In this document: one piece after another, positions 8,544-16,307 of the stretch | How positions within the stretch are numbered: position 1 is the first letter of the stretch | Layout of the letters: every line of letters begins with the position of its first letter | DNA from: Rikenella sp031549665 | GTDB taxonomy: Bacteria > Bacteroidota > Bacteroidia > Bacteroidales > Rikenellaceae | Assembly (NCBI GenBank): GCA_031549665.1 | Contig: JAVBPJ010000015.1 | Location: 18,328 to 82,327 of the forward strand | Reading direction: 5' to 3' | Length of the DNA stretch: 64,000 nucleotides | Position numbers and translations under genes: made by a program | Notes under the pieces: model-generated | Database searches by the model: none | What the model was told of the DNA's origin: nothing | The model's input: the letters and a program-made list of their open reading frames with translations, nothing else

Positions 8544-8930
8544 TTAGTGCGAGTGTCCGGCGTGGTCGTCTTCGGCAGGGGTGGCGGGCATGGCCGGAAC
8601 GGCGGGCGTTCCTTCGGCCGGAGCGGGGTTTTGGAGTTGGAAGTTCTCGATCCCTTTCGACTGGTTTTGAATGGCCTGATCGAGTGCGTCGCGGCTCTTG
8701 TCGATTTGGTTGCGCGGCATGGCCATGGTAGCGGCCAGGCTGAATACAACGATCGAAATGGCGAGTCCCCAGGTGAATTTTTCGAGGAAATCGGCGGTTT
8801 GGCGAACGCCCATCACTTGGTTCGAGGCTCCGAAGTTGGCGGCCATCCCTCCTTTGGGGTTTTGCGCCAGCACGGAAAGGATGATCAGGAAGCTCGCAAT
8901 GGCGATCAAAATAATGAAGAAAACGTACAT
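8544..8930 (-). CDS. secG: Preprotein translocase subunit SecG
   Basis: 128 residues. Two hydrophobic helices (about 1-22 and 53-70) flank the conserved cytoplasmic loop AQNPKGGMAANFG, which is diagnostic for SecG of the SecYEG channel. The C-terminal tail of about 45 residues is low complexity (Ala/Pro/Glu) and ends DDHAGHSH. It is longer than the roughly 75-110 residues typical of the core family. Last gene of the operon with the sigma-54 activator and lptE, 32 bp after the preceding gene. Confidence 0.92.
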   Translation of the reverse strand: MYVFFIILIAIASFLIILSVLAQNPKGGMAANFGASNQVMGVRQTADFLEKFTWGLAISIVVFSLAATMAMPRNQIDKSRDALDQAIQNQSKGIENFQLQNPAPAEGTPAVPAMPATPAEDDHAGHSH

Positions 8931-8962
8931 AATCGTCTCTGGTTCTGTGTGTTCTGTAACTA

Positions 8963-9490
8963 TTAGCGGCCTAACACGGCGGCGATTCGGTCTGCAAAGT
9001 AACCACTTTTTTCCGGATATTTCAACCCTAAACGCGAATATATCTCAACGGCGCGTTCGATTTCGCCCTGGGCGAGGTAGATTTCGGCCAGTGTCTCGGA
9101 AGCCACCTCGGGATCGACCGTGGAGGAGGCCACCGAGAGGTCTTCGGCATTTTCCCGCTCCGAACCTCCCGGAGTCGGAACGATACGGCCGGGGCCGTTG
9201 GCCAGGAATTGATCGATCGCGGCCAGGGTCGACGAAATGTGTCCCGCGTGGCGCGACTCGGGGAGCAATACCTGCGGGAAAGGGTGTACAAAAAGCCGGA
9301 CGTCCAGATTCCGCCACCGTTGCCGGTATTCGCGGCTGGCCTCCATGCCCGCCGAACGCATTCCGCGCAGCTCCAGCACGCGCGCCAGGGTAAACCAGGG
9401 GTAGCGCTCCACCAGTTCGGCGGCGGAAGCCAACCCTTCGGGGGTTCCCAAAAGGGCGTAATCGTCGAGCAACGGGGCCAGCGGATTCAT
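8963..9490 (-). CDS. TPR-like hypothetical protein
   Basis: 175 residues of unrecognised function. There is no signal peptide. The N-terminal half (MNPLAPLLDDYALLGTPEG) is helical, with a WFTLARVLELR segment. The C-terminal about 40 residues (ETLAEIYLAQGEIERAVEIY) read as a TPR-type helix pair. The start at 9490 leaves a 25-bp gap to lptE; the frame extends further upstream only as an overlap with lptE. Its place between lptE and secG in a four-gene operon suggests an envelope-related or scaffold role, but that is inference. Confidence 0.8.
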   Translation of the reverse strand: MNPLAPLLDDYALLGTPEGLASAAELVERYPWFTLARVLELRGMRSAGMEASREYRQRWRNLDVRLFVHPFPQVLLPESRHAGHISSTLAAIDQFLANGPGRIVPTPGGSERENAEDLSVASSTVDPEVASETLAEIYLAQGEIERAVEIYSRLGLKYPEKSGYFADRIAAVLGR

Positions 9491-9515
9491 GCGTCGGGCT
9501 GTGGAGGGAAAGGGG

Positions 9516-10037
9516 TTACCAGTTCGAAAAAGCTGCGTTGAAAATGTCCTCGACCAGTTTTTCGACAATCTGCGGAATGAGGGTGTTTTCGGCAGTGGTA
9601 AGCAGGACGTTGCTGTCGTAGTCGGCATACTGAGTAAAGGTGCGGTCGAAACTGTTCTTGGGTTCGAGTTTGTTGACACAACGTACTTTCACAGTGATGG
9701 TCAGGCGGTTACGCTGCGCATACTCGCCTGCCGAAATCGAACTGGGCGCGGAGCGGTAGTCGGTAATCTCGCCCGAGAAGCTGAAATCTCCTTCGTCTCG
9801 AACCAGTTGCAGGCGGGTTTCGCGGGCAATTCTGGCAGTGAGCTCGTCGGTCAGCGTCGGGGCCAGCCTCACCGAAACCAGCGCGGCCATGTTGTTGAAC
9901 GACTGGACACTGGCGGTTTTGGCCAGCGGCGGGATCGAAGCGCCGGAGAACGAGTAGCTCACCCGGCAACCGCCGAGCAGGAGCGTACCCAGCAGCAACA
10001 ACGATGCGAAGAGTTTTGACTTGAGGGGAAGATTCAC
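9516..10037 (-). CDS. lptE: LPS-assembly outer-membrane lipoprotein LptE
   Basis: 173 residues if read from the GTG at 10037; no ATG is available in frame before the signal peptide. A lipoprotein signal KSKLFASLLLLGTLLLGGC ends in the lipobox LLGGC. After acylation the protein would sit in the outer membrane and plug the LptD barrel that inserts LPS. The mature part starts VSYSFSGASIPP, as is typical for Bacteroidota LptE (Y.F.G.sip), followed by a conserved LTDEL helix and ISAGEYAQRNRLTITV. It lies 61 bp downstream of the sigma-54 activator gene. The start codon is less certain than the gene. Confidence 0.88.
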   Translation of the reverse strand: MNLPLKSKLFASLLLLGTLLLGGCRVSYSFSGASIPPLAKTASVQSFNNMAALVSVRLAPTLTDELTARIARETRLQLVRDEGDFSFSGEITDYRSAPSSISAGEYAQRNRLTITVKVRCVNKLEPKNSFDRTFTQYADYDSNVLLTTAENTLIPQIVEKLVEDIFNAAFSNW

Positions 10038-10098
10038 GTGCGGGGTTTGGTTTGCAAGGGTGGTTCTATTCGATTCTATCGGGCGGGGGGCAGGAGCG

Positions 10099-11274
10099 TT
10101 ACTCGATCTCCAGCTCTTTGATTTTGCGGTAGAGCGTGCGTTCAGAGATGAACAGCTCCTTGGCGGCCTCTTTGCGTTTGCCGTTGTTTCGCTGCAGGGC
10201 GCGTAAAATGCGTTCGCGCTCGGCCTGGGCTTTGGTTTTGGGTTCTTCGGCCTCGGGTTCCTCTTCCGTGGCTTCGATGTCTTCGGGCAGCGGAGCGTGC
10301 AGTTGGACGGGTACGTACCCGCCCGCGGCGGCCTTGATGGCCGGAGGCTCCAGCCCAAGGCCCGAGATCATCGTTTTGAGCTCCGAGACTTCGCCCCTCA
10401 GGTCGAACAGCAACTTATACAGGATATCCCGCTCGGTGGCTCCGGCCGGGGAACTTCCGGCGGGGGGGACCACCATCGGCAACTGGTTCGGGCGGTAGTC
10501 GGGCAGGTATTTTTGGAGCGTTTGGGAGTCGATGTCGCGCCGTTCCTCGACAGCCGAGATTTGCTCGGCCACATTTTTCAACTGCCGCACATTGCCGGGC
10601 CAATAGTAGCGCTCCAGCACCTGAAGGGCGTCTGGGGTCAGGCCGATGGGGGGCATTTGGTACTGGGTCGCTATGTCGATGGCAAAGCGGCGGAACAGCA
10701 GCGAAATATCGCCGCCGCGTTCCCGCAACGGGGGGACGTGGATCGGGACGGTGTTCAGGCGGTAGTAGAGGTCTTCACGAAAACGACCTGCGCCGATGGC
10801 GGCCCTCAGGTCGATGTTGGTAGCGGCCACCACCCGCACGTTGGTTTTTTGCGACTTGGACGACCCTACCCGAATAAACTCGCCGCTTTGCAGCACGCGC
10901 AACAGGCGCACCTGGGTTTGCAGGGGCAGTTCAGCCACCTCGTCCAGGAAAATGGTGCCGCCGTTGGCCACCTCGAAGTAGCCTTTGCGGGCTTCGGAGG
11001 CGCCGGTGAACGCCCCCTTTTCGTGTCCGAAAAGTTCGGAATCGATGGTTCCCTCGGGGATGGCTCCGCAGTTTACGGCAATGTAGTTGCCGTGCTTGCG
11101 GGAGCTGTACATGTGAATGATTTGCGGAAAAAACTCCTTCCCTACACCGCTTTCGCCGGTGATCAGCACGCTCAGATCGGTGGTTGCCACGCGCAGGCTC
11201 ACTTCCAATGCTCGGTTTAGTGCCTCGCTGCTGCCGATAATTCCGAACCGCTGCTTAACTCGCTGTAATTCCAT
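10099..11274 (-). CDS. Sigma-54-dependent transcriptional activator (AAA+ and Fis HTH, no receiver)
   Basis: 391 residues. The AAA+ domain follows almost directly on the N-terminus: Walker A GESGVGKE near residue 43, the sigma-54 contact loop GAFTGA near residue 88, and Walker B GGTIFLDEVAE. After an acidic linker (EATEEEPEAEEPKTKAQAE) comes a C-terminal Fis-type helix-turn-helix ending ISERTLYRKIKELEIE. With no receiver or GAF domain it is probably controlled by level or by a partner. It opens transcription by RpoN holoenzyme. First gene of an operon with lptE and secG. The ATG at 11274 lies 6 nt after a -7 box. Confidence 0.93.
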   Translation of the reverse strand: MELQRVKQRFGIIGSSEALNRALEVSLRVATTDLSVLITGESGVGKEFFPQIIHMYSSRKHGNYIAVNCGAIPEGTIDSELFGHEKGAFTGASEARKGYFEVANGGTIFLDEVAELPLQTQVRLLRVLQSGEFIRVGSSKSQKTNVRVVAATNIDLRAAIGAGRFREDLYYRLNTVPIHVPPLRERGGDISLLFRRFAIDIATQYQMPPIGLTPDALQVLERYYWPGNVRQLKNVAEQISAVEERRDIDSQTLQKYLPDYRPNQLPMVVPPAGSSPAGATERDILYKLLFDLRGEVSELKTMISGLGLEPPAIKAAAGGYVPVQLHAPLPEDIEATEEEPEAEEPKTKAQAERERILRALQRNNGKRKEAAKELFISERTLYRKIKELEIE

Positions 11275-11280
11275 ACCTCG

Positions 11281-11288
11281 CAAAGATA
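11281..11288 (-). promoter_or_regulatory. -7 box (TATCTTTG) directly before the sigma-54 activator gene
   Basis: The minus strand reads TATCTTTG followed by CGAGGT and the ATG at 11274. The mRNA would start at or very near the initiation codon. Confidence 0.6.
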
Positions 11289-11362
11289 CATTTTTTTCCC
11301 TCTTTTTGGTCTTTTACCGCAAGGCATACCCGCCTCCGTCGCGCGAAAGACGTACAATAAAG

Positions 11363-12685
11363 CTAAAACGCGACGATGGGCCGCACCCACTCGTGGCCGA
11401 AACCGACGGCGGAAACGCGCAGGGCCGGAGGGAGCTGGCGGCGCTTGAATTCGGCCCGTTTGAGCAGGCGGGCCACCCGTTCCACGGTCGAAGGCTCCTC
11501 GCCCCGATCGATCAGCTCGCGGGGCGACAACCCCTGTTCAATCAGGCCGTACAGCAGCCGGTCCAGTTCGGGGTAGGGAGGGAGCGAGTCGCTGTCCTGC
11601 TGCCCGGGACGCAGCTCGGCCGAGGGGGCCTTGGCGAGGATGTTCGCCGGAATGGGGTTGCCGTACCGGACGTTTATGTGATCGGCCAGGGCGTACACTT
11701 CGGTCTTGTACAGGTCGCCCAAAACGCTCAACGCGCCCGAGGTGTCGCCGTACAGGGTCCCGTAACCCACGGCTATTTCGCTTTTGTTCGACGTGTTGAG
11801 CATCAATCCCCCGTGGGCGTTCGACAGGGCCATCGTCAACAGGCCGCGGATTCTGGACTGGAGGTTCTCTTCGGCCAGAGCGCAATCGGCCTCGGCAAAA
11901 ATCGGCGCAAGGCTTTGCAGGGCCGCCTCGAAGATCGGGGTAATCGGCAGCAAATCCGAGCGGATGCCCAGCCGCCGCACCAGTTCGAGCGAGTCGTCGA
12001 CCGAGTGGGCCGACGAATAGGGCGAAGGCAACAGCAGCACGCGTACATGCTCGGGGCCGAGCGCCACCGCCGCCAACGCCACCACCACGGCCGAGTCGAG
12101 TCCTCCGGAGAGGGCCACAACGGCCTGGTGCGAAGCGGTTTTTGCAAAGTAATCGCGGATGCCGAGCAACAGGCCGTCGCACACCTGCGCGATGGGGGCG
12201 CCCCAATCGGCCCGCTGGTCGATCGGATCATTCAAGTCGACCACCCGGAGCGTTTCGGTGAAAAGCGGCAAGGTGAGGCACCGTCCGTCGGGCCAGCAAA
12301 CCGCCGAACCGCCGTAAAACAGCGTGTCGGTCTGCGCACCCGTGGCGTTAACGTAAACAACGGGGCGCCGCTCGTTTTTCGCCCGTTCGGCAAGCTGGCC
12401 CAGACGCTCGACCGGGAGGCCGTGCCTGAAACGCTCGGCGGCGGGCGACAACAGCGCTTCGCCGAACAGGCTCTCGGCGGTATACACGGGGATCGGGCTC
12501 TCGACAACCGGAAGTTCGGGGGGCGGAGCGAGTCCCAACAGGGGCGCTCCGGTCCGGGCCGAGCAGGGGAACAGGATCGCCTGGGCGCCCTGTTCGGCGG
12601 CACGCTGCGCCAAACGCTCCATCTTGCGGGCGTTGCCGTCCCAATCTCCCACCAGCGGATTGATCTGTGCCAGGGCGATTTTCAT
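11363..12685 (-). CDS. nadE: NAD+ synthetase with a shortened, apparently inactive glutaminase domain
   Basis: 440 residues. The C-terminal synthetase domain is intact: P-loop ALSGGLDSAVV at about 191-201, and TSNKSEIAVGYGTLYGDTSG, which adenylates deamido-NAD and aminates it. The N-terminal nitrilase-like glutaminase domain keeps its first strand (MKIALAQINPLVGDWDGNA) and last part (YVNATGAQTDTLFYGGS), but about 95 residues between them are missing relative to the usual enzyme. The catalytic Glu position reads FPCSARTG instead of FPELALTG, and the segments normally carrying the Lys and Cys are absent. It may therefore use free ammonia. It lies 5 bp after the glycosyltransferase-cyclotransferase gene. 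Confidence 0.88.
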   Translation of the reverse strand: MKIALAQINPLVGDWDGNARKMERLAQRAAEQGAQAILFPCSARTGAPLLGLAPPPELPVVESPIPVYTAESLFGEALLSPAAERFRHGLPVERLGQLAERAKNERRPVVYVNATGAQTDTLFYGGSAVCWPDGRCLTLPLFTETLRVVDLNDPIDQRADWGAPIAQVCDGLLLGIRDYFAKTASHQAVVALSGGLDSAVVVALAAVALGPEHVRVLLLPSPYSSAHSVDDSLELVRRLGIRSDLLPITPIFEAALQSLAPIFAEADCALAEENLQSRIRGLLTMALSNAHGGLMLNTSNKSEIAVGYGTLYGDTSGALSVLGDLYKTEVYALADHINVRYGNPIPANILAKAPSAELRPGQQDSDSLPPYPELDRLLYGLIEQGLSPRELIDRGEEPSTVERVARLLKRAEFKRRQLPPALRVSAVGFGHEWVRPIVAF

Positions 12686-12690
12686 GGCCG

Positions 12691-14481
12691 TTATTCTATG
12701 TTGATCTCAAAAAGACGATCCCAGCGTTTGCCCGTAACGAAAATCCGCCGGTTCGTCGAATCGTAGGCAATGCCGTTGAAAACGTCGACATCGGGCGTAA
12801 TCGCAATGCGGCTCTCCAGCGCGGCGCAATCGATGTATTTCAGCACGCTTCCCGTGGCCGGATCGATCACCGCGATGCGGTTCGTTCCGTACAGGTTGGC
12901 CCACAGGGTTCCGTCGATCCACTCCAGTTCGTTGAGCAGTTCCACCCGGCCCCGGTCGTCGTACACTTCGATCACCGAGTCGCGCGAAAAATCGGAGGGG
13001 TTGTAGCGGACAATCCGGTGGCTGCCGTCCGAAACGTAGAGCCAGCGACCGTCGGTGGCGATCCCCCACCCCTCGCCGGTGTAGGAGAGCATGGATTGTT
13101 GCCTGAGGGCGAGGTCGTAAACAAAACAGCGCTGCTCCTGCCAGGTGAGCTGGTAGAGTTTTCCGTCCAGCAGCGCCAGTCCCTCGCCGAAATAGCGGTT
13201 GGCCAGCGGCGTTTTCTGTTCGACCTGTCCGCTGACGGGATCGACCCGCCGCACATCCGAACGGCCATATTCGCCGGTGCTTTCGTACAGTTTACCGTCG
13301 TGGAACAGCAGTCCCTGCGTGTACGCCCGCGGGTCGTGCGGATAGGCGTTGACCACGCTCGGATAAACCACCTGCGGCGCGGGACGGGGCTGTCGCGCGG
13401 CAGAGGCCGAAGAGGCCTGCCCCGCCTGCCGGCCCGAGGGACAGCCGCAAAACAGCAGCACTCCCATGGCAAGGGCCATCATCCGCCCAAAGGTGTGTCG
13501 GCCAATCAGGTACCGCAACATGATGCTTCCGGGATAGATCTGCCCCACCCGGCCGAATCCGTACTGGGGTTGGCGATCCAAACGCGGGCGCATCCGCCAA
13601 AAATCGCGGTGTCCGCGGAAAATGGCGGCGGCAAAACTGCCCTTTCCTTGCAACAAGTAGCTCAACAGGCGCAGGCTGTCGGTGGCGATCCGAACCGGAA
13701 GCAGCAGGAAAAAACGCCACATGGCCAGGTTTTTATAGAGCATCGCCAGGTTGTTGCGGAAGTTCAGGTAGGTTTTCCGAGGCGACCACACGGGCAGCGT
13801 TCCGGCCCCCACGTGGTAGACCACCGAACGGGGTTCCACCTCGATCCGGTACCCTTGCCGCTTGAGCCTCCAGCAGAGGTCGATCTCTTCCATGTGGGCA
13901 AAAAAGGCTTCGTCCAGCTCGCCCGTGGCGTGGTAGAGCGGGGCGCGTACCAGCATCGCCGCTCCGGTGGCCCAAAACACCTCGCGCAGGGTATCGTACT
14001 GGCCGTGGTCGGTTTCGGTGCCGGCAATGAGCCGCCCCCTGCAAAAGGGGTAACCCAGCGCGTCGATGAAGCCGCCGCAGGCTCCGGCATATTCAAACCG
14101 GTCGGGATGGCTCCACGAACGGATTTTGGGCATCAGGGCGGCCACCTGGGGCGCGGTTTGCATCCGTTCCACCAGGGGATCGATCCATCCCTCGCTCACT
14201 TCGACGTCGGAATTGAGCAACAGGTAGTAATCGGCCTCGATTTGCGCCAGGGCGCGGTTGTACCCTCCCGTAAAACCGTAATTTTGATCCAGAGGGATCA
14301 GGCGAACCGTGGGATGGGCCTCGCGCACGTACTCCAGCGAGTCGTCGTCCGAGGCGTTGTCGGCCACCACCACTTCGGTCTGGCAATGGGCCGAGCGGGA
14401 GTGCTGCACCACCCCGCCGAGGAATCGCTGCAAAAACTCGACCCCGTTCCAGTTGAGGATCACAATGGCTAACCGTTCCAT
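12691..14481 (-). CDS. GT2 glycosyltransferase fused in frame to a glutaminyl-peptide cyclotransferase
   Basis: One uninterrupted frame of 596 codons. Residues 1 to about 333 are a family 2 glycosyltransferase: AIVILNWNG, VVADNASDDDSL, LLLNSDVEVSEGW (DxD-type metal site) and FFAHMEEIDLCWRL. Residues 334-347 (MMALAMGVLLFCGC) look exactly like a lipoprotein signal with lipobox. Residues about 365-596 are a plant/bacterial-type glutaminyl cyclase beta-propeller (YTQGLLFHDGKLYESTGEYG, LTWQEQ, LLNELEWIDG, VFNGIAYD, VTGKRWDRLFEI). Either the product is a cytoplasmic GT2 tethered to a periplasmic cyclase, or the cyclase is also made from ATGs at 13482, 13479 or 13467. The start overlaps the acyltransferase stop by one base. 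Confidence 0.85.
   Translation of the reverse strand: MERLAIVILNWNGVEFLQRFLGGVVQHSRSAHCQTEVVVADNASDDDSLEYVREAHPTVRLIPLDQNYGFTGGYNRALAQIEADYYLLLNSDVEVSEGWIDPLVERMQTAPQVAALMPKIRSWSHPDRFEYAGACGGFIDALGYPFCRGRLIAGTETDHGQYDTLREVFWATGAAMLVRAPLYHATGELDEAFFAHMEEIDLCWRLKRQGYRIEVEPRSVVYHVGAGTLPVWSPRKTYLNFRNNLAMLYKNLAMWRFFLLLPVRIATDSLRLLSYLLQGKGSFAAAIFRGHRDFWRMRPRLDRQPQYGFGRVGQIYPGSIMLRYLIGRHTFGRMMALAMGVLLFCGCPSGRQAGQASSASAARQPRPAPQVVYPSVVNAYPHDPRAYTQGLLFHDGKLYESTGEYGRSDVRRVDPVSGQVEQKTPLANRYFGEGLALLDGKLYQLTWQEQRCFVYDLALRQQSMLSYTGEGWGIATDGRWLYVSDGSHRIVRYNPSDFSRDSVIEVYDDRGRVELLNELEWIDGTLWANLYGTNRIAVIDPATGSVLKYIDCAALESRIAITPDVDVFNGIAYDSTNRRIFVTGKRWDRLFEINIE
13438..13482 (-). other. Internal lipoprotein-like signal and candidate internal starts in the GT2-cyclase frame
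   Basis: ATG codons at 13482, 13479 and 13467 precede the hydrophobic stretch ALAMGVLLFCGC. No stop codon separates this from the glycosyltransferase, and I see no strong Shine-Dalgarno before it (the upstream minus strand reads ACACCTTTGGGCGG). Initiation at 13482 would give a 263-residue free-standing lipoprotein cyclase ending at 12691. Confidence 0.6.
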
Positions 14482-15353
14482 CACTCTTCCCGTTTTTTCG
14501 CGTATTTCCAGCGGCGGTGCGACCACATCCACAATTCGGGCCGCGTACGGATCATCTGTTCCAGGCGTTCGGCGTAGCGGCGGGTGATCTCGCCGGTTTT
14601 GACGGTCTCGTCTCCGTCGTAAATCATTTCGAAGGTGGCCTCGTAACGTCCCCGCTTCACCTTTTTCATGCTCAGGAAAACCACGGGCAGGTGGAATTTC
14701 AGGGCCATTTTTTCCATGCCCAGGAAGAAGGGGGTCCAACGGCCCAGGAAAAGGGTCCAGTTTTGGATCGAGGGATAGGGGGGGGTCTGGTCGGCGATCA
14801 GGGCGATGGCGACGGGACTCTGCTTGGCCTGACGGCGGATCACTTCGCGCGTTACCTCCTCCATCGAGGTGGGAGTGGCGCCAAAGCGGCTGCGGATTTT
14901 GTGGTAAAAGCGGTCGAATCCTTCGCTTTGCAGGGGGCGGTAAACGGCCAGCACGTCGTCGTGCCGCGAGTGGAGCGGGTAGCTGCACGTGTATTCCCAC
15001 GAACCGTAGTGCGCCATGGCCGAAATGAAACTCCGTCCCTGGGTCTGGCGTTCGATCTGTTCGACGTTCACAAAACGAATGCGGCGCTCGATTTTCCGGC
15101 GGGTTACCGAGGCCATCGACATGGTTTCGACAAAAACATCGGCCAGGTGGGCGTAAAATTTCCGTTCGATCCGGCGAAGTTCCCTGACGCTCTTTTCGGG
15201 GAACGAGGTGCGCAGGTTCTCCCGAACCACGCTGCGGCGGTAGCGAACCAGGTAATACAACACGCCGCGAATCACGTCGCTCAGCAAAAACTGGATCTTG
15301 TAGGGGAATATCCCCACAAACCAGGAGAATCCGTAAATCAGGTAATAACTCAT
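14481..15353 (-). CDS. LpxL/HtrB-like lysophospholipid acyltransferase
   Basis: 290 residues. An N-terminal hydrophobic helix (MSYYLIYGFSWFVGIFPY) is followed by the acyltransferase HX4E motif in AMAHYGSWE near residue 122. A substrate block VAIALIADQTPP follows, and LWMWSHRRWKY near the C-terminus matches the WxHRRW(K) ending of lipid A late acyltransferases. It transfers a secondary acyl chain to lipid A at the inner membrane. The start at 15353 overlaps the upstream phosphatase stop by 4 bp (ATGA), and the stop overlaps the glycosyltransferase ATG by 1 base, so translation is coupled through all three genes. Confidence 0.92.
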   Translation of the reverse strand: MSYYLIYGFSWFVGIFPYKIQFLLSDVIRGVLYYLVRYRRSVVRENLRTSFPEKSVRELRRIERKFYAHLADVFVETMSMASVTRRKIERRIRFVNVEQIERQTQGRSFISAMAHYGSWEYTCSYPLHSRHDDVLAVYRPLQSEGFDRFYHKIRSRFGATPTSMEEVTREVIRRQAKQSPVAIALIADQTPPYPSIQNWTLFLGRWTPFFLGMEKMALKFHLPVVFLSMKKVKRGRYEATFEMIYDGDETVKTGEITRRYAERLEQMIRTRPELWMWSHRRWKYAKKREE

Positions 15354-16141
15354 CGTCCGGGGGCCACTTGGGCCTGTATTTCGTCCCACAGGTGGGCGTT
15401 GGTGGCAATGACCGACCGACCGAACACCCAGTCCGTTCCGCGGTCGAATTCGGCGATTTTTCCTCCGGCGCGCTCCACGATGAATCCTCCGGCGGCCACA
15501 TCCCACGGCGAAAGGTTGACCTGATAGAAGGCGTCGCACCGTCCCGCGGCCACGTACACCAGGTCGGTGGCGGCCGATCCCAGGCGGCGCGCGCCGTGGC
15601 TGTGCCGGTTGAAGTATTCGAAGCTCCGCATAAAGGTCTCCATCACGCCCTGGGTGTCGTAAGCAAGGCCTGTAACGATCAGTCCCCGAGCCACTACGGG
15701 CACGGACGACACGGCGATCGGCGCTCCGTTGAGGTAGGCGGCGCTTCCCTGCCAGGCATAAAAGGTTTCGTTCAGGGTAACTTCATGCACCACGCCCACC
15801 ACCACCCGGTCGCGGTGCATCAGGGCGATGCTGACGGCGTAGGGGGGCAGGCCGTGGATGAAGTTGGTGGTGCCGTCCAACGGATCGATCACCCATTGGT
15901 ACTCGGCCGATTTATCGGGGGCCACGCTCCCCTCTTCGGTGATGAATCCGGCCTCGGGAAGCAGTGTACGCAACGCGGAAACGATCTGCCTCTCGGCCTG
16001 TTTATCGACGTAGGAAACCAGGTTGTTCACTCCCTTTTCTTCGACCCGGTCGACGGAAAAACGGCTCCGTTCGGCGGCGATAAAACGGCCGGCCGCTCGG
16101 GCGATCTCGCATACTTCGACGCAAATGTTGCGGTAGTCCAT
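15350..16141 (-). CDS. Inositol-1-monophosphatase family protein (SuhB-like)
   Basis: 263 residues with the Mg2+-dependent phosphatase motifs in order: GFITEEGS (Glu ligand), WVIDPLDGTTNFIHG (DPxDGT metal site) and NLSPWDVAAGGFIVERAGG (WDxAAG motif). Substrates in the family include inositol 1-phosphate, PAP and NADP; which applies is not visible. First gene of a four-gene operon leading to the acyltransferase, the glycosyltransferase-cyclase and nadE. A -7 box TAACTTTG at 16146-16153 ends 4 nt before the ATG, so the mRNA may be leaderless. Confidence 0.92.
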   Translation of the reverse strand: MDYRNICVEVCEIARAAGRFIAAERSRFSVDRVEEKGVNNLVSYVDKQAERQIVSALRTLLPEAGFITEEGSVAPDKSAEYQWVIDPLDGTTNFIHGLPPYAVSIALMHRDRVVVGVVHEVTLNETFYAWQGSAAYLNGAPIAVSSVPVVARGLIVTGLAYDTQGVMETFMRSFEYFNRHSHGARRLGSAATDLVYVAAGRCDAFYQVNLSPWDVAAGGFIVERAGGKIAEFDRGTDWVFGRSVIATNAHLWDEIQAQVAPGR

Positions 16142-16145
16142 TCTA

Positions 16146-16153
16146 CAAAGTTA
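16146..16153 (-). promoter_or_regulatory. -7 box (TAACTTTG) immediately before the SuhB-like gene
   Basis: An exact TAnnTTTG on the minus strand, followed by TAGA and then the ATG at 16141. Confidence 0.6.
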
Positions 16154-16249
16154 CGTTTTTCCCGCAGATTTTCACGCCCTCTTTTCGGCACGAATGGTTC
16201 GCAACCTGCATGCCCTGCCTCCCACGAACAGGCCGACCGGATTAAAAAG

Positions 16250-16281
16250 ATCGAGGCCTCCCCTGGCGGGGAGGCCTCGAT
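16250..16281 (-). terminator. Rho-independent terminator of eno and the ribosomal gene cluster
   Basis: A 14-bp perfect stem, 16250-16263 with 16268-16281, with a 4-nt loop. On the minus strand it is followed at once by CTTTTTAAT. It closes the rplQ-eno transcript before the SuhB-like gene. Confidence 0.92.
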
Positions 16282-16307
16282 TCAAAGGCTATCCGGCGTA
16301 CCGGAGC

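Noticed and set aside
14482..15501. Upstream extension of the GT2-cyclase frame (would give a 936-residue protein)
   Set aside because: It lies antiparallel in register with the acyltransferase and phosphatase genes and has Pro/Arg-rich composition without homology. The true start is the ATG at 14481, overlapping the acyltransferase stop.
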